Shown here: piece after piece, positions 35,029-47,513 of the stretch
How the letters are laid out: the number at the start of each line of letters is the position of its first letter
Numbering within the stretch: position 1 is the stretch's first letter
Assembly: GCA_025094145.1 (NCBI GenBank)
Contig: JALLLS010000036.1
Span: forward strand, 124,001-188,000
DNA: 64,000 nucleotides
DNA from: Spinellus fusiger
Taxonomy: Eukaryota; Mucoromycota; Mucoromycetes; Mucorales; Phycomycetaceae
Direction: 5' to 3'
The notes under the pieces: generated by a model
The model's input: the letters and a program-made list of their open reading frames with translations, nothing else
Database searches by the model: none
What the model was told of the DNA's origin: nothing
Program-made: the position numbers and the translations under genes

Positions 35029-37287
35029 GGTATAAAACTACTCATCGACGTCTGGGAGGGGGGCGTAGGAGGACGAAAAACTGATACTTAGGCCTAGTCA
35101 GTCATAAGCAGTCACGTGCTATAGAGCGAAGGGAGGGGGGAAGGCAGTTCTTTTCCCTTCTTTAGACTTGACTCCTGTCGTCTATGAAAATGGAGAATAC
35201 AAACTAGGGTGATAAATAATACTTTATTAGAGTAGGTTTATATGAATATAACAAGAATAAGAGAAATAAGAGAGTATCTATTTTATTCTCTAATAGATTA
35301 AAGAATGGGCATAAATAGCGATCCTAAAAAACAGGGGATTTATTAACAGGTGAATTATTTGTTATCTAATAAAACACTTTAAAAGCCCATTCAAATAAGT
35401 AATACTATTGTGTTTTATGATTGAATAAATAATAGATAATAAATAATAGATAATAGTAATAAATAGTATTAATAAAAAAGGAAAAATATAGCTGAGTGAG
35501 ATGGATTCTTTATAGAAAGAGACAAGCAGTACAGTTCTCTCTTCTGCTCATTCTTTTATATTCATTATCATATTATAGTAATATTCATGATAAATGTCAA
35601 AGTAGTTCTTATTAGAACAGGTTTAAGAACGAACCCAGTAGTTATACATAATAAAAAGCATTAAAATATTTTATTCTTTTGTAATGTATTAATCACTCAA
35701 TTGTAATAAGAACAATCATAACAAATGGGCAATGAGTCATTCTAAACTACTTTAAAGTGATATAGAACAAGAGCACTTTTAAATATGCCTCTGCTGTCGG
35801 TTTACTTGATAATATGTTGAGTATTCATTCATCAATTGAAGATATAACAGGATTGCTACGTCTATTCCCATCTCTATCTACTGTTGGGTCATCACACATC
35901 GTATTGAATTCTTTCTTGGCTCTATAATTTCACGAGCTATAGATTGGTAATTGCGCTTGTTAGTCATCCTATGTAAATAGTATTATTGGGTGTACTTGGT
36001 ACACATTAAAACAATCAGCATTTTATTTGTACTCTATTTACTTTCTCATTTATCGGCATTTGTCCGATGCAATTATTGAATGAATGGCTCATGGTGTTAT
36101 TTTAATAATGTGTGCATCGTCCGATTATTTTATAGACTGATTTTTCACTCTATTCTTTTATGTGGTATTCTAAAATAAGTACAAACAGAAAAAAAATATA
36201 CTGATAGAAAGAAGTTATCATACTCCGGGACATGAAGAGATAGACTCAGTTTATTCTACAAGACAACTGTTTATTTAACGTTAAGAGTATGGCTTGAATT
36301 CACATAGTATTTATGTATGAATGATGGCTGTAATAAGTGAATGTTGGACTGTGGTGAGGAAATAGAGGGTGTGAATGCTGAGATGGTGCTGGTAGAGATA
36401 TCCAAGAGAATACTGTTATACGATGACTTGTATCGAAGTCTAGTAGTTAGTTAGTATTAGACACACCACAAGTGATTGCTTTGCAGATCGGTTAATTCTC
36501 AGTCAATTCATAGAGACCATTTCTATCATGAGTTAGTAAAGAAGGGTCAGATGTGCATCAGAAAAGATTAGAGTATAGTTTTGTTTATTTGTCTTTTTTC
36601 TATAACAGATTACTTATCTTTTTACTTGTTAAAAACAAACAGGCAATATTTTAACCTATCTTTATTTCAGTTCCTTTATCTTTATTTAGTCTATTGATAA
36701 AGGGGCTTTTATCAGAAAATAGTAGTAAAAATAATAATACAATTCGATCTACTCTATCAACTTACAAGATGAACAGAAGATTAAATGCTGAATCATCAAG
36801 ATGTGAAAAATAGATAACGTATATTCATAAAGCGGCAACACAGTGAAGAATAGCTTATAGTATTTATTTCATCAGAAGGTTTCCTTGGTACTCAGTCTTC
36901 AATCCATAGATCAAAAGGTCTACAGATGAAACAGTCAACATAGCCTAAATAAGAACCCTTTATAAGCCAACTTCAAATGATGATTCTATAAAGTGGCGTG
37001 AGGATCAGTTTGACAATAGCGGAAATGTTGTACTCAATGAGTTCTTTTGTAGTCCGCATAATATTAAGTATGTCTAAAGAAAGTGGCATGTTTATTGAAA
37101 GCACTATCTAGCATAGCATAGCATAAAATAGAGTATAAAGTATAGAGTATAGACCTCTTTGCTGAGAATTCCTATACTACATTGATAGTCAGTAGAAGCT
37201 TCTAAGAGATATCGTATCTATAGAATTGTTTATATTCAGTGCTTCGATATAATACCCTACTTGCATTGCCATTATTTTAAATCACTG
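35029..37287. other. Intergenic, no gene seen
   Basis: About 2.3 kb, very AT-rich. The cyclin L promoter lies at its left end. No open frame of interest and no repeats beyond short AATA and TATAGAG runs. Confidence 0.65.
35113..35118. promoter_or_regulatory. CACGTG (E-box) upstream of cyclin L
   Basis: A palindromic CACGTG 85 bp upstream of the cyclin L ATG, in a locally GC-rich patch. It could bind a bHLH/Cbf1-type factor. Single occurrence, so only suggestive. Confidence 0.35.
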
Positions 37288-38863
37288 ATGATGAATTCAT
37301 CACAAAAGTACGCTTCTGAAATACGGTTAACATGTACTTATACAAATCACTATATACAACCTTCAATCATCAACAGTGCAAGTTATCTGTCAGATACCGT
37401 CTCAAAGACAAACAATAAACAGGAGTTCTACGACACATTATCCAACAACCACAACAACATCAGAACAGCGTCTCTCCTACCCCTTTTTAACTTTGCTTTG
37501 CCACCAATAAAATCACAGAATGATCACTCTAATTATTCCATGAAGCCTCACTCAAGCCCTCACCCATCACCTCCTCTGACCCCTATTCCATCTTTCTTTA
37601 TTGCTACCAAACCCCGAAATCTTAATGGCCAAGAACACCTCCAGATCATAAGTCTGCATGAAGATCAGGGCACACTCGTATCTACACAGAAGAACAGTCC
37701 ATCAGCTGACCTGATGTCTTGCACCCAAACCCCAGACATCTATGTTGAAAGACATCCTCCGTCCTATTTTATGAGCAGTCCTTTGATAATAGACCCCCAT
37801 CTCAGTCCAACTTATAGTTCTCCTAGATCCAATGTGAATACTAATCATCTATGGGGTCAACCTGTGCGTGGTTTATGGGGTAAGCGTTGTTCATAATGTA
37901 TACTGTTTTATAAACACAACTTATTAACGATGGTATCACACACACACACAAAAGAACAAAAGAGAAGGGACTCCTACTATTCATCATATAGTAATTTTGA
38001 CGCCATACCATCTGTTTCGTTAGATCAAGTATACTATAAAAACTGCTGTGATGATGAGAATAGAAGAATAAGAATACCCTATACTAGCAGTGAACAGTAC
38101 CATAGTAATAATGTTCAATTTAGAGTGGAGGAATTTACAAACGCGATTCCTGCTCTTTACAAAGCAAAGGCCAACCATAACAAGACAAAAGGAAAATATG
38201 ATCATGACAAATCAGTAATAGAAGAAAAAGAAAGATACAAAAATGATGTCGGTTTCTTCAGGAAACAGATGCAACAGGAGGATTCGATTATTCTTCATAA
38301 GTACACAACACAGAAGGTGGCCATAATGAAGCATAAGACACAAAAGAAGAGTATTCCTTGCTGTCGATTCAAAAGAAAAGGACAGGCATTCTCAAAAGTA
38401 GATAATCAACAAAGTAGAATAGGACGACAGGAAAACATGCTTTTTATTATAGTATTTATTAGCCTTGTTCTATTCTTAACCTCACCTATTCAGTTAGTTC
38501 TAATCAGTCTATCTCCACAAAATAATGCTTTGAAATTTCAGACACTTTTGGAGGTTATGTATACGTCGACTAAACAATTCCAAAATATATCAGTGAGATT
38601 CATTACAAGTGTTTGGTAAGTTGTTATCTATTATTGAAAAATACTAAATTGTACTTGTTAGGTTTATTGTCTTTATTTTTCTTGCTTGTCTTGGAGGTTT
38701 TTATTATATCTTATTGCCCTATGCAAGTCAATTTATTTGTATAAGACGTGTCAATCTTCGACCAAGAAAGTCAAGCCCCGAGAAAAGAAAGAAGGGAGAA
38801 GACTTTCTTTTGGAAACTTCTGACACTATGGGCTATGAACCTTTGGAATGGTTTCAATCCTAA
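37288..38863 (+). CDS. Membrane protein with two C-terminal transmembrane segments, function unknown
   Basis: Three exons (37288-37879, 37955-38615, 38662-38863) join in frame to 484 residues. The first intron links two long open frames through a good GTAAGC donor and an AAAG acceptor. The N-terminal 350 residues are polar, rich in Ser, Asn and Pro (SSPHPSPPLTPIPS), and look disordered. A basic cluster (CCRFKRKGQ) precedes the first hydrophobic segment (MLFIIVFISLVLFLTSPIQL). After a loop of about 45 residues comes the second (FIVFIFLACLGGFYYILLPY). A basic tail with SSPEKRKKGED follows, ending GYEPLEWFQS. No signal peptide and no recognised domain, so no function can be given. If the first intron is not spliced, two separate genes are the alternative. 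Confidence 0.65.
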
Positions 38864-38963
38864 ACATTATTATTCCGTGTCATAATTAATTATTCTTATT
38901 ACTCCTATTATAAATATCTCATAACATTTTTATTATTTTTAACAGTACTACGATGCTATTCAT

Positions 38964-40144
38964 TTACTCTTCATCACTATTGTAACTCATTGAACGTCTT
39001 AAAGAGATGTCATTGTCGCCATTCTTTTCTTTAAGACGATTGGGTTGGAAACGGCCTCTTTTTCTAGATGTATCATCAGAATTAGATGCATCGTGTGCTC
39101 GGGCCTTTTTCACATGAGAAGGCATGGCTTCATCATCAGTATCTTCCTCTATTGACAATTCCATTGCCAAATCAATTTCCTCTTCTTCGTCTGAACTCAT
39201 AGGCACCTGACTAGATGTTCGGCAGATTGTATCAGTAGTCATTGAACGTGATGATTTTGAAGGCACCTTGGCCTTGGGTCGTTGTATAGGTGTCATTTCT
39301 GAAATTGATCCTGAAGCAAGTTGGTCCTCCTCTTCCTCTTCCTCCTCCTCCTCTTCCTCTTCACTTGATTCCTCTCGTGGTAACTATTATTTAATTTTAG
39401 TTCAAGTGAAAGGTGCTAATGAAATAAGTAAAATAGAGAATATATCTTCACCTGAGAAGAAACTTCTGCACCGGTAATGTCTCGATGTTTCAAAGCACCT
39501 GTCAAACAGTATTTGATGAGCTTTCCTTTCAATAGTTGATGACAGTGTCTAAATTACCTAATACAAAGGCATCTGAAGGTACATTGTTTTCACTCAAAAG
39601 AATTTTCACTTGATAGAGTACATTCTCCATTGCCATTTTGATAGCTGGTACATGCGATGCTAGTATGGTATCTTTCTCTGCTTTCACATGAGAGCAAATT
39701 GTCTACAAAAGTAATCATAAGTACCAGCATTCACCCACTCTTTTTATATAATAATAATAAAACAACAACAACAATAAAAATAATAATAATAATAAAAAAG
39801 CATTACCTGAAGCACACGAGTGCTCATTTGAAAGTCCTTGAATATTGCAAGGATGCTATCTCGAAAATGCTTGAATATATTGGTGAAATATGGAATTGCT
39901 ATGGTTGTAAATAGTTTAATAAATTGGCGTCCGGTTTTCAGCAAGTGAATAAAAAGATCGCGTTGGTTCTTAATCTTCATATGGTTTGTAATACGTTCAA
40001 AGATCTTAACAAGTCTTCCATAGTAGATCAGAGCCACTTCAGGCTCTTTGCCAGAAGCTTGATATAACTGTAGAGATCGAACAGTCTCATTCATAACCGC
40101 CTAATACAAAAGAATGTTATTAAAGTCCAAGTATACCATATCTA

Positions 40145-40176
<32 letters not shown>

Positions 40177-43100
40177 TGTGTGCAGATGTTTACCTGATAA
40201 TAGTACAAAGATGTATCCTTCTTAAGAAGAGGGTAGCCTTCAATGCATCCATCTCTTTCAAAGGTAGGCATAATAACATGAACAAAGTTGTGTATGGCTT
40301 GTAGTGGATCGCTGGTTAGTTCTATGGATTTACCAACAAGGAATAGAATATCTTTCTGTATACAATAAGAGATAACATGTATAAGTATAATTCTTAATAC
40401 ATGAGTCTTCTTTTCTATATCATTTGCTTGCCTTGATCAGTATTCTGTCCAACCAAGGAGTGGCCAGAATACGGTTTGTCGTTGTTAATGCACCCATCTT
40501 CATAATGGCAGGACTTGTGGACAATGACATGACTTGAACAAGGACTTTGCAATGATTTACAGCCGTCTTGGCCTGTAGTATATTGTTACCGAGTCGTGAT
40601 AAGTAAGTAAAGGCTTCACAAATATTAGTGCTGAGAGATTGACTCTTGTTAAACTCCATAGAAACTCGGCTTGAAAAGCATTCGACTAAGCTCTACATTA
40701 AAATAGATGAGATTAATCAACATACCCACAATAATCTATCTCATTACCTCTAGAATATCAATGTTTTCTGCATTCTGATGACCTGGCCAAGAGAATAGCT
40801 TGGATATAATGCTAATGCAATAAGAAAAGCATCGAGCCATTTCTTTAGTGCTCTAAGTAAGAATGAAAAAGTAAGTATCTATGTATTTGTTTAAATTGAA
40901 TGCTATTACCTCCTCTACTTTTCCAGGCTCACCATCCTACAATGATTAGCAACCAAAAGACGTTATCATAATCTACCTCCAACTCAATGTCTTCATAGAG
41001 CTTTTCAAGTGTGGCTAAGATCAATGGAAGATATTGAATGACCTAGTAACATTATCAGTCATTTAGGATACTATAAATACGCCTCTAACATTATGATTAC
41101 CTCTTTCATAAACTGAGATACTTCTGTCTTTTGCATCAGAAAAGTATCGTTGGATGCAATTTTCTCTTCCAAACTCTTCCTTTTTCCAGATGATGTAAGT
41201 TTAAACTCTATTTTTTGGTCCAATTCTCTTAATAGATAGTTGATGTCTTCATACTAATGCATAAACCATATAGAATGAGCAAGCTAATTTTTATATTATT
41301 ATTAATATTAATAGTTACCTCTAGTTTTACTTCCTCCTTATCTTCTTCCTCTTCTACTAATTCCAAGGGTCTCAATATGCTTAAAGTATGGACCTATACA
41401 TCCAAAATAAAATAGACGTTAGTAGTTAATAATAATAATACAGGTATAGTCCACATACTTCAAGTGTTCTCATCTGATGCCTTAGGTCATCCAAACCATC
41501 AAAATGAACTGTATGGAATCGATTATTGTTTTCCTTTTTAAAAGGAGCTTTGAATACATCCACCTGAGAATCAAGAGGGCCAGAGCTTGACCGATGAATC
41601 TGGACACCTTGACTTGAGACCTATTTTTCATAAACTTTAGTATAATCTATCAAGAAAACACTAGGCACTGGATACTACTTACAGCATCTAATACATGTGC
41701 TCTTGAAGAAGTGCCTTTAGAACTCATCAATGAAGGTTGGGGTTGGAACTCAAACGGAACAAACAAGGGCACATGTTTTAAAAACTTTGCCAATACTGCT
41801 TCTAGTAAAAGAACATTTTTCAGACGCAAAATAAGCTTTTGGTGTATATCTGATTCTTTCAATGTAGAAAAAGATGTGATGAGTTCTCTAAACCTAGTCC
41901 ATAAAGTGAATCAGTATAAAATAGAGCGGTGGAGTAGTTATTAGTATTACCAATTGATAGTATAGTATAAAAGATTGCATGCTTCTTCAAACTCTTCTGG
42001 ACGAAGTTCGCGCGTCATAATCTAAAAAGATAAATGAAATTGGTAAGCTTATGCTTGTTATTGTCTCTTCACTCTTCTTTTCTTTCTTTCTTTTTTTAAT
42101 CATCTATGCACATACAATCTTTACAGCTGTGTAAAGTCTCTTATGCTTACCTCTAAATCAGTCAATTGGAAAAGAACAACACCACATCCCAAGAGACCAT
42201 CGACATCCTCCAGTCCACCACCAGTAAGTCGCTTCTCACAGCTCTGCATCAAGTTGAACATGGAGCATAGTGGAATAATAGTAGATCTTCTTTTCATCTC
42301 TTCTACATTATGAATTTGGTAATAAGAGATCACTGAAATAGGTGCGCTCTATAGACAATAACAATTCTAGATGAATAAAAAGAAAGGAGAAAAAAGAAGG
42401 ATTGACAGATTAATTTCTTACCTCGTTATCCAGATTCATCCATAGTTCTGGCTTGAATGATATTTCATCGTTAGCCTGATCTTCTTTTATTTTCTCAGTG
42501 GCATCCTCCATGTCCATCACACTTGTCTTGAGGAAAGTATCTGTCAAATTGTCTCTGACCCATAATTCTAAGCGTTTATCCAAACAACCGCTTTTGACAA
42601 TACAAGCCAGCTCATCATAAACAAGGGCAAGACATGTCTCTCATGAACAAGTAGTGTTAATTACAGTATTTCCACAGGGAAATAAGACTCACTGGATGAT
42701 TAGAGCAATGTCGAAGTGTCATCTCGATTAAACTTATGGCCTGATGTAATACTGGGTGTTTCAGTGCATGCTCTGATGTATAATTGTTTGGATTCACTAT
42801 AGAAAGACAAAAAGAAAAAGAAATACATCATTATTATGAATAAGCACGTTCCAAAATAATAAAGAGCAAGGGTCCACATGATGAGGACCTCGATACTACC
42901 TTGTGTGCTTGAGCCTGTAGCTGCCTCTTCACAAAACACTCGTGAGCCTAATACTTCAGCAGCAGATAAACATCCCAACACGCCAATCTTTTTATATTTA
43001 TCACTTGGATTGGAGAGTTGTTTTCGAATGACAATTTGAATATCAGACCAAAGACCAGAGTCGCCTCCTTCATAATGATCGGCTACCTGGATCCAGTATG

Positions 43101-45646
43101 AGTCTTTTGGTTGTTCTCTCTGTTTCTTACTGTGAGAGCAAGCACACTGAAAATGTCGAATAGTATACGGATTTGTAAAAGTGAGAGATTATCGAGATAA
43201 TCAAGAACACCTTTTATGAAAACACCATAAGGTGCCATACTCTTTGCATCTGATGTAACAAGTTTGAGTAATACATTAAGTGCAACATTCATTTCTACAG
43301 CGTAAGGTTGAAAGGTCAAGGCAATACATTGTATGTTCTCTTTCAAGTTAATAAAGCGACATGCTGTCATAACACACACACACACACAAGAAAAAGGATA
43401 TCTCATTGCTGCCAATATGAGCTACAAGTAGACCAACAGTCTCCTATCATCCATCCATTGTGATTAGTACTAGGCTCCAATCCATGAATATATATATATA
43501 TATAGGTAAGTTGTATTTTTTTTTAAAAAAAAAATTACCTGACGATAATAGGCATCGCATGACTTGAATGTACTGATATAAAGAGCACTAGCACATTGTG
43601 GTATAGTACTATCCTTCTGATGAGAACGCAATGTATATTCTGTTAATGATATGATGTTGTTCCAATAGCTTCAAATGTATGTGTCCGTTAGGGTAAAGCT
43701 CTGTTTCTTATATTTCAATGCATATATACTCATTTACCTAGCAAGACCATCGGTATGACACAACAATGTTTCTTCAAGAAGAGCCTCAGTAATACACCCA
43801 CTGACTATTTTCTTTCTAAAGATGGACTCTGCTTTTTTCTTTATCGAATTCATGGAGCTTAAAATGAACAGCACTAAGACATCGAGTACTTTGTGTTCTT
43901 GCTACATAGATTATGTTTATCTCATCTCTCTTGTGAACCAAATGAAATAGTATAACTTACTGGTTCTTCTAACCACTGGAGAGTCTTTATCCACCCATCA
44001 CATACAAACTTATGAAACTGCAAACCTAACTTGATGGATTCTATGATTCACCCCCATAGATACAGGTGTACAAATGAATACAGCCAGAAACAAACAAGCA
44101 TTCAATTTTGTAGTATTAATAACAAAAATATCTTACCCAAGATCAATGCCTCGGGACTATTTTTTATGGTATCAGAGGGATGTGTCTTTTGACTAGATCC
44201 CATAGTAGAGTGCAAGAGTTGAATTTGTTGCACTTTACCAAGCGTACGAAAATCCAATTTCTTTCTAATCCCAGAAATCACCTACATCCATAAGTAAAAG
44301 AAACATAAAGAAAAGACTTACTTTATCCACTGTTTGTGCTGTCACTACTTGAAGTAAGAACTTGACAAGAATAGCCAAATCATCCACTTCAGCTGATTCC
44401 AGCCGATCCAATACGATGTCTCGTACATCCTCCTAATCAACAGCACACATCTCTCTTCATTAAACCAGTGCTTTATGAACTACCTCTACTCCTATTCTCA
44501 AAGTAAATGATCACACTACCAGGTTCTCTGAATGAAGTGTAAGGTTAGAAAGAGTATCCAAAATGGGTACAGTTAAACTGCTATTGCTCAACATCAGTTC
44601 CTTTAGATAAATAACAATAGACTTGTAGAAGAATAAGCAATGTGTTCTTTCGAAACAACTTACCTTGTGTTCAGAATCATTAACAATGTCTGGCAAAGAA
44701 GTAATAAGTTCATGTTGAAGCACTGATGGAGTGATCTCAATGATCTAAGGAGAGGCACTCAGTACACTTTAGACACTTCATCAATCTATTCCTTTTCAAT
44801 CATCACCTCAATCAGCTTCTCTGTCAATATTTCAGGCTCTACAATGTATTCAAGCCAACGCAGCTGATGAAGAATAAGCCGAGGAGTGCATGAACTTGAA
44901 AGACTAGTGACAAAACATATAGAATACACACGCACACACACACACACACACACACAAAGAGAAAGTATATATTAAAAATAAATGTCAATGCCAATATCAC
45001 CAGCTCTCTTTGCATTACTCATTTTCCAGCTCATTGTAGAATTCAGGAAGACGTTCAAGAAGATATACAATTGTTTTAGGCTGAACAATATCCACAGTAA
45101 GAAGTGTTTTTAATAAGCTATCCGAGCTTGATCTATATATTTTAATACAATCATCCACCAGTAGGCAGTGGAAATAACGGTAATAACAAGACGCATGAGA
45201 AGAAGAAAAAGAAGAAAACAAGACAGAAAAAAGAAAAGAAAAAAGAAAAACTTAATGTTTCTTCTCCCTTACCGACTGGAGACAGGCACATTGCTTAGAC
45301 TGGAAGGCAAAAGACACTTTCTAAACATATCCACATCTTCAAGCACTGTCTGCATGCTCTCCATAAAATCCTCAATCACAGTAGGTGCATTCAATTGACT
45401 ACGCAGTTTTCGTCCAAGGTGTCTACGAAATAAAACAGGCTCTACCTCTACCATAACCCCACACACACATATATATATATATACACACATTCACACATAC
45501 ACACACACATTCACACATGAAGTTTAACTCAAAGAACCGATTCAAATAAAATATAAAGGTCACTTACGAAACAAAACACTGGATGAGTCAGTGTCTATTG
45601 TACATCCAGCCTCTTTCAGCAAGTCAATGAAGATCGGTGAAGTCAT
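38964..45646 (-). CDS. FANCD2: FANCD2, Fanconi anaemia interstrand-crosslink repair protein
   Basis: A long gene of roughly 25-30 short exons, about 6.7 kb. Start MTSPIFIDLLKEAG is at 45646 and stop at 38964-38966. Recognition rests on several blocks. LYISTFKSCDAYYRQETVG is followed by LNVLLKLVTSDAKSMAPYGV and FIKGVLDYLDNLSLLQIR, matching the animal FANCD2 segment around the monoubiquitinated lysine; that Lys codon here is 43212-43214. Near the C-terminus, LSENNVPSDAFVLG and ALKHRDITGAEVSSQ match the family, followed by an acidic poly-Glu stretch and a Ser/Arg-rich tail ending SMSYNSDEE. The N-terminal exons (RRHLGRKLRSQL, PRLILHQLRWLEYIVEPEIL) are helical-repeat-like, as expected. FANCD2 forms a DNA clamp with FANCI at crosslinks. 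Individual exon edges were not all resolved. Yeasts lack this gene. The neighbouring dehydratase is divergently transcribed. Confidence 0.92.
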
Positions 45647-45668
45647 GGTCAATAAGAAGCAACAAGAC

Positions 45669-45719
45669 ACGCGTAGTCGCGCATCTCAAGAACAGAACGC
45701 GTCTCAAAACAGAACGCGT
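45669..45719. promoter_or_regulatory. Three ACGCGT (MCB) boxes in the FANCD2/dehydratase promoter
   Basis: ACGCGT occurs at 45669-45674, 45697-45702 and 45714-45719, the last two within the repeated string AACAGAACGCGTCT. They lie 23-73 bp upstream of the FANCD2 ATG. ACGCGT is the core bound by MBF (Mbp1/Swi6) complexes, which drive G1/S expression of replication and repair genes in fungi. A CACGTG sits at 45731-45736. Confidence 0.7.
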
Positions 45720-45805
45720 CTATTTCTCAACACGTGATAGGACTCCGATCCATAAGGATAGAGGGCAGGCGGGTAGTGAGTTAGTGTAGGTGGGTTGGAT
45801 TGACG

Positions 45806-47256
45806 ATGGATGACTCTTCTGATGATGAAAATCCACTGTTGGAAGCGCCTCAAACACTGCATGTAGCGACGCCCCTGTTGCATTCTTCGCGATTAAGTGT
45901 CAAACTCAACTGGTAAGCCTGTGAGGGAGGGTAGGGCGTCAACGACTCACAGTCAAGAATAGTAATATTTTCCTAAAGATGGAGAATATACAGCCATCTG
46001 GATCAGTCAAAATGAGGTAAGGCAGTGGTGTTTCTAGCAGTTCATTACTATTATTATTATCACTATAAGTCCATCGATTCATATGGGGTGTATATTGAGT
46101 GCAGCATCAGTGACAAAGGATAGAATAGAGGGATAGGCAACTTCTGCTACCAAACCGTCCAGTCTCGAGGCACAGATATTCACTTTATCACTGGTTCCGG
46201 GATCAACACAGCTCTTGCAGTTGCGTATTGTGCACGACAATTGGGAGTAGAGGCTATGATTGTTCTTCCAAAAGGCACGCATGAAAGTATCTGTGAAGGG
46301 GTCCGATTGGAAAACGCACAATTGATTTTATTTGGCGAGGTAACTTTATAGTATGGGAAGGATGGTATAGGCTGAAGAGTGACAGGATTTCACAGCCTCA
46401 GAAACCCATGCACGTAAACTCGTCAAGCGAAATGGGTAAGTTGTTTGAAGGGTGGAGTGAGAGGGCCTATAGAATAAATAAGTAATGTGGTATGACAGCA
46501 TCTATGTGCCTTGTTCAGACCATGCTCATATCTGGCAGGGCCATTCTTCTATTGTCCACGAGTTGAAGGCACAGCTTCAGAATACACCTCCAGCAGCTAT
46601 TATCTGTCCTGTTGGAGGGGGTGGATTGTTGAATGGTGTTATTATGGGATTACAACAGATCGATTGGAAGCAAGTTCCTGTGATTGCAGTAGAAACCCAT
46701 GGCAGTAACTCCTTCCAATCTGCAGTGGTAGCAGGAAAGATGGTCACTCTACCAAGACTCACTACTATTGCCTCTAGTCTGGCAGTAAAGTCTGTCAGTT
46801 CAAAATCACTAGAGCTTAGTCTGGTGCATCCAGTGGTTCCCTTTGCAGTGAGTGATGCCATGGCAGCTGATGCAGTGAGGATATTTGCTGGTAAATAGAA
46901 TAAAGAATAGAATCCAAGTCTAATGCTAGTCTGTAGATGAAAACAAGACACTTGTTGAAGCAGCTTCAGGAGCAGGTCTATCGCTCTGTTATACACAGAT
47001 CATTCGAGATATTCTTCCTGCTCTTGCTCCAGATAGAGATGTGGTTGTGCTTGTGACAGGTGGCAGTGATATTAGTTTAGAACAATTGGACGAATACCGT
47101 AAGAAATACCAAAGGCCACCTGTAGTTGTAAAGAGTGGAAGTGAAGTGTTCTTGAAAATGGACGACTCTTTGACTAGTGTACAACAAGTCAATCCGGAAG
47201 AGCCTTCAGGTATCTCAAAAAGTGTAATGGATAATCTGCTCAACACATTACAATAA
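45806..47256 (+). CDS. CHA1-like: L-serine/L-threonine dehydratase, PLP-dependent
   Basis: Six exons (45806-45912, 45963-46016, 46129-46339, 46386-46435, 46499-46890, 46937-47256) join in frame to 377 residues. The N-terminal block TPLLHSSRLSVKLNCNIFLK with MENIQPSGSVKMRGIGNF contains the Schiff-base lysine (Lys52). ITGSGINTALAVAYCARQLG is the substrate/PLP-side helix, VGGGGLLNGVI the glycine loop that holds the PLP phosphate, and VTGGSDISLEQL the C-terminal cofactor block. The layout is that of serine dehydratases of fold type II (yeast Cha1, animal SDH), which deaminate serine or threonine to pyruvate or 2-oxobutyrate and ammonia. An acidic N-terminus (MDDSSDDENPLL) precedes the domain, and there is no ACT domain. 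It shares a 159-bp promoter with FANCD2. Confidence 0.93.
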
Positions 47257-47513
47257 GAGCATTGTTATGATAGTTGCCATGGTATTAAAAGAAATGTAAA
47301 ATGCTTTATTAAATGAATAAGAATTGTATTATATTCAAACCATTATTGTGTCTAAAAGATATTTTATTCTTTGTTTATTCTATTTATGCGTAGCTTATTC
47401 AACTCTTGGCTTAATAATGTGTAGTGTATAATGTATGTGTGATATTTATTCTACAACAGATGCCTGTATACCCTATCCAATACATCTTTTTGTTTTTATA
47501 TTCTAAATAACAA

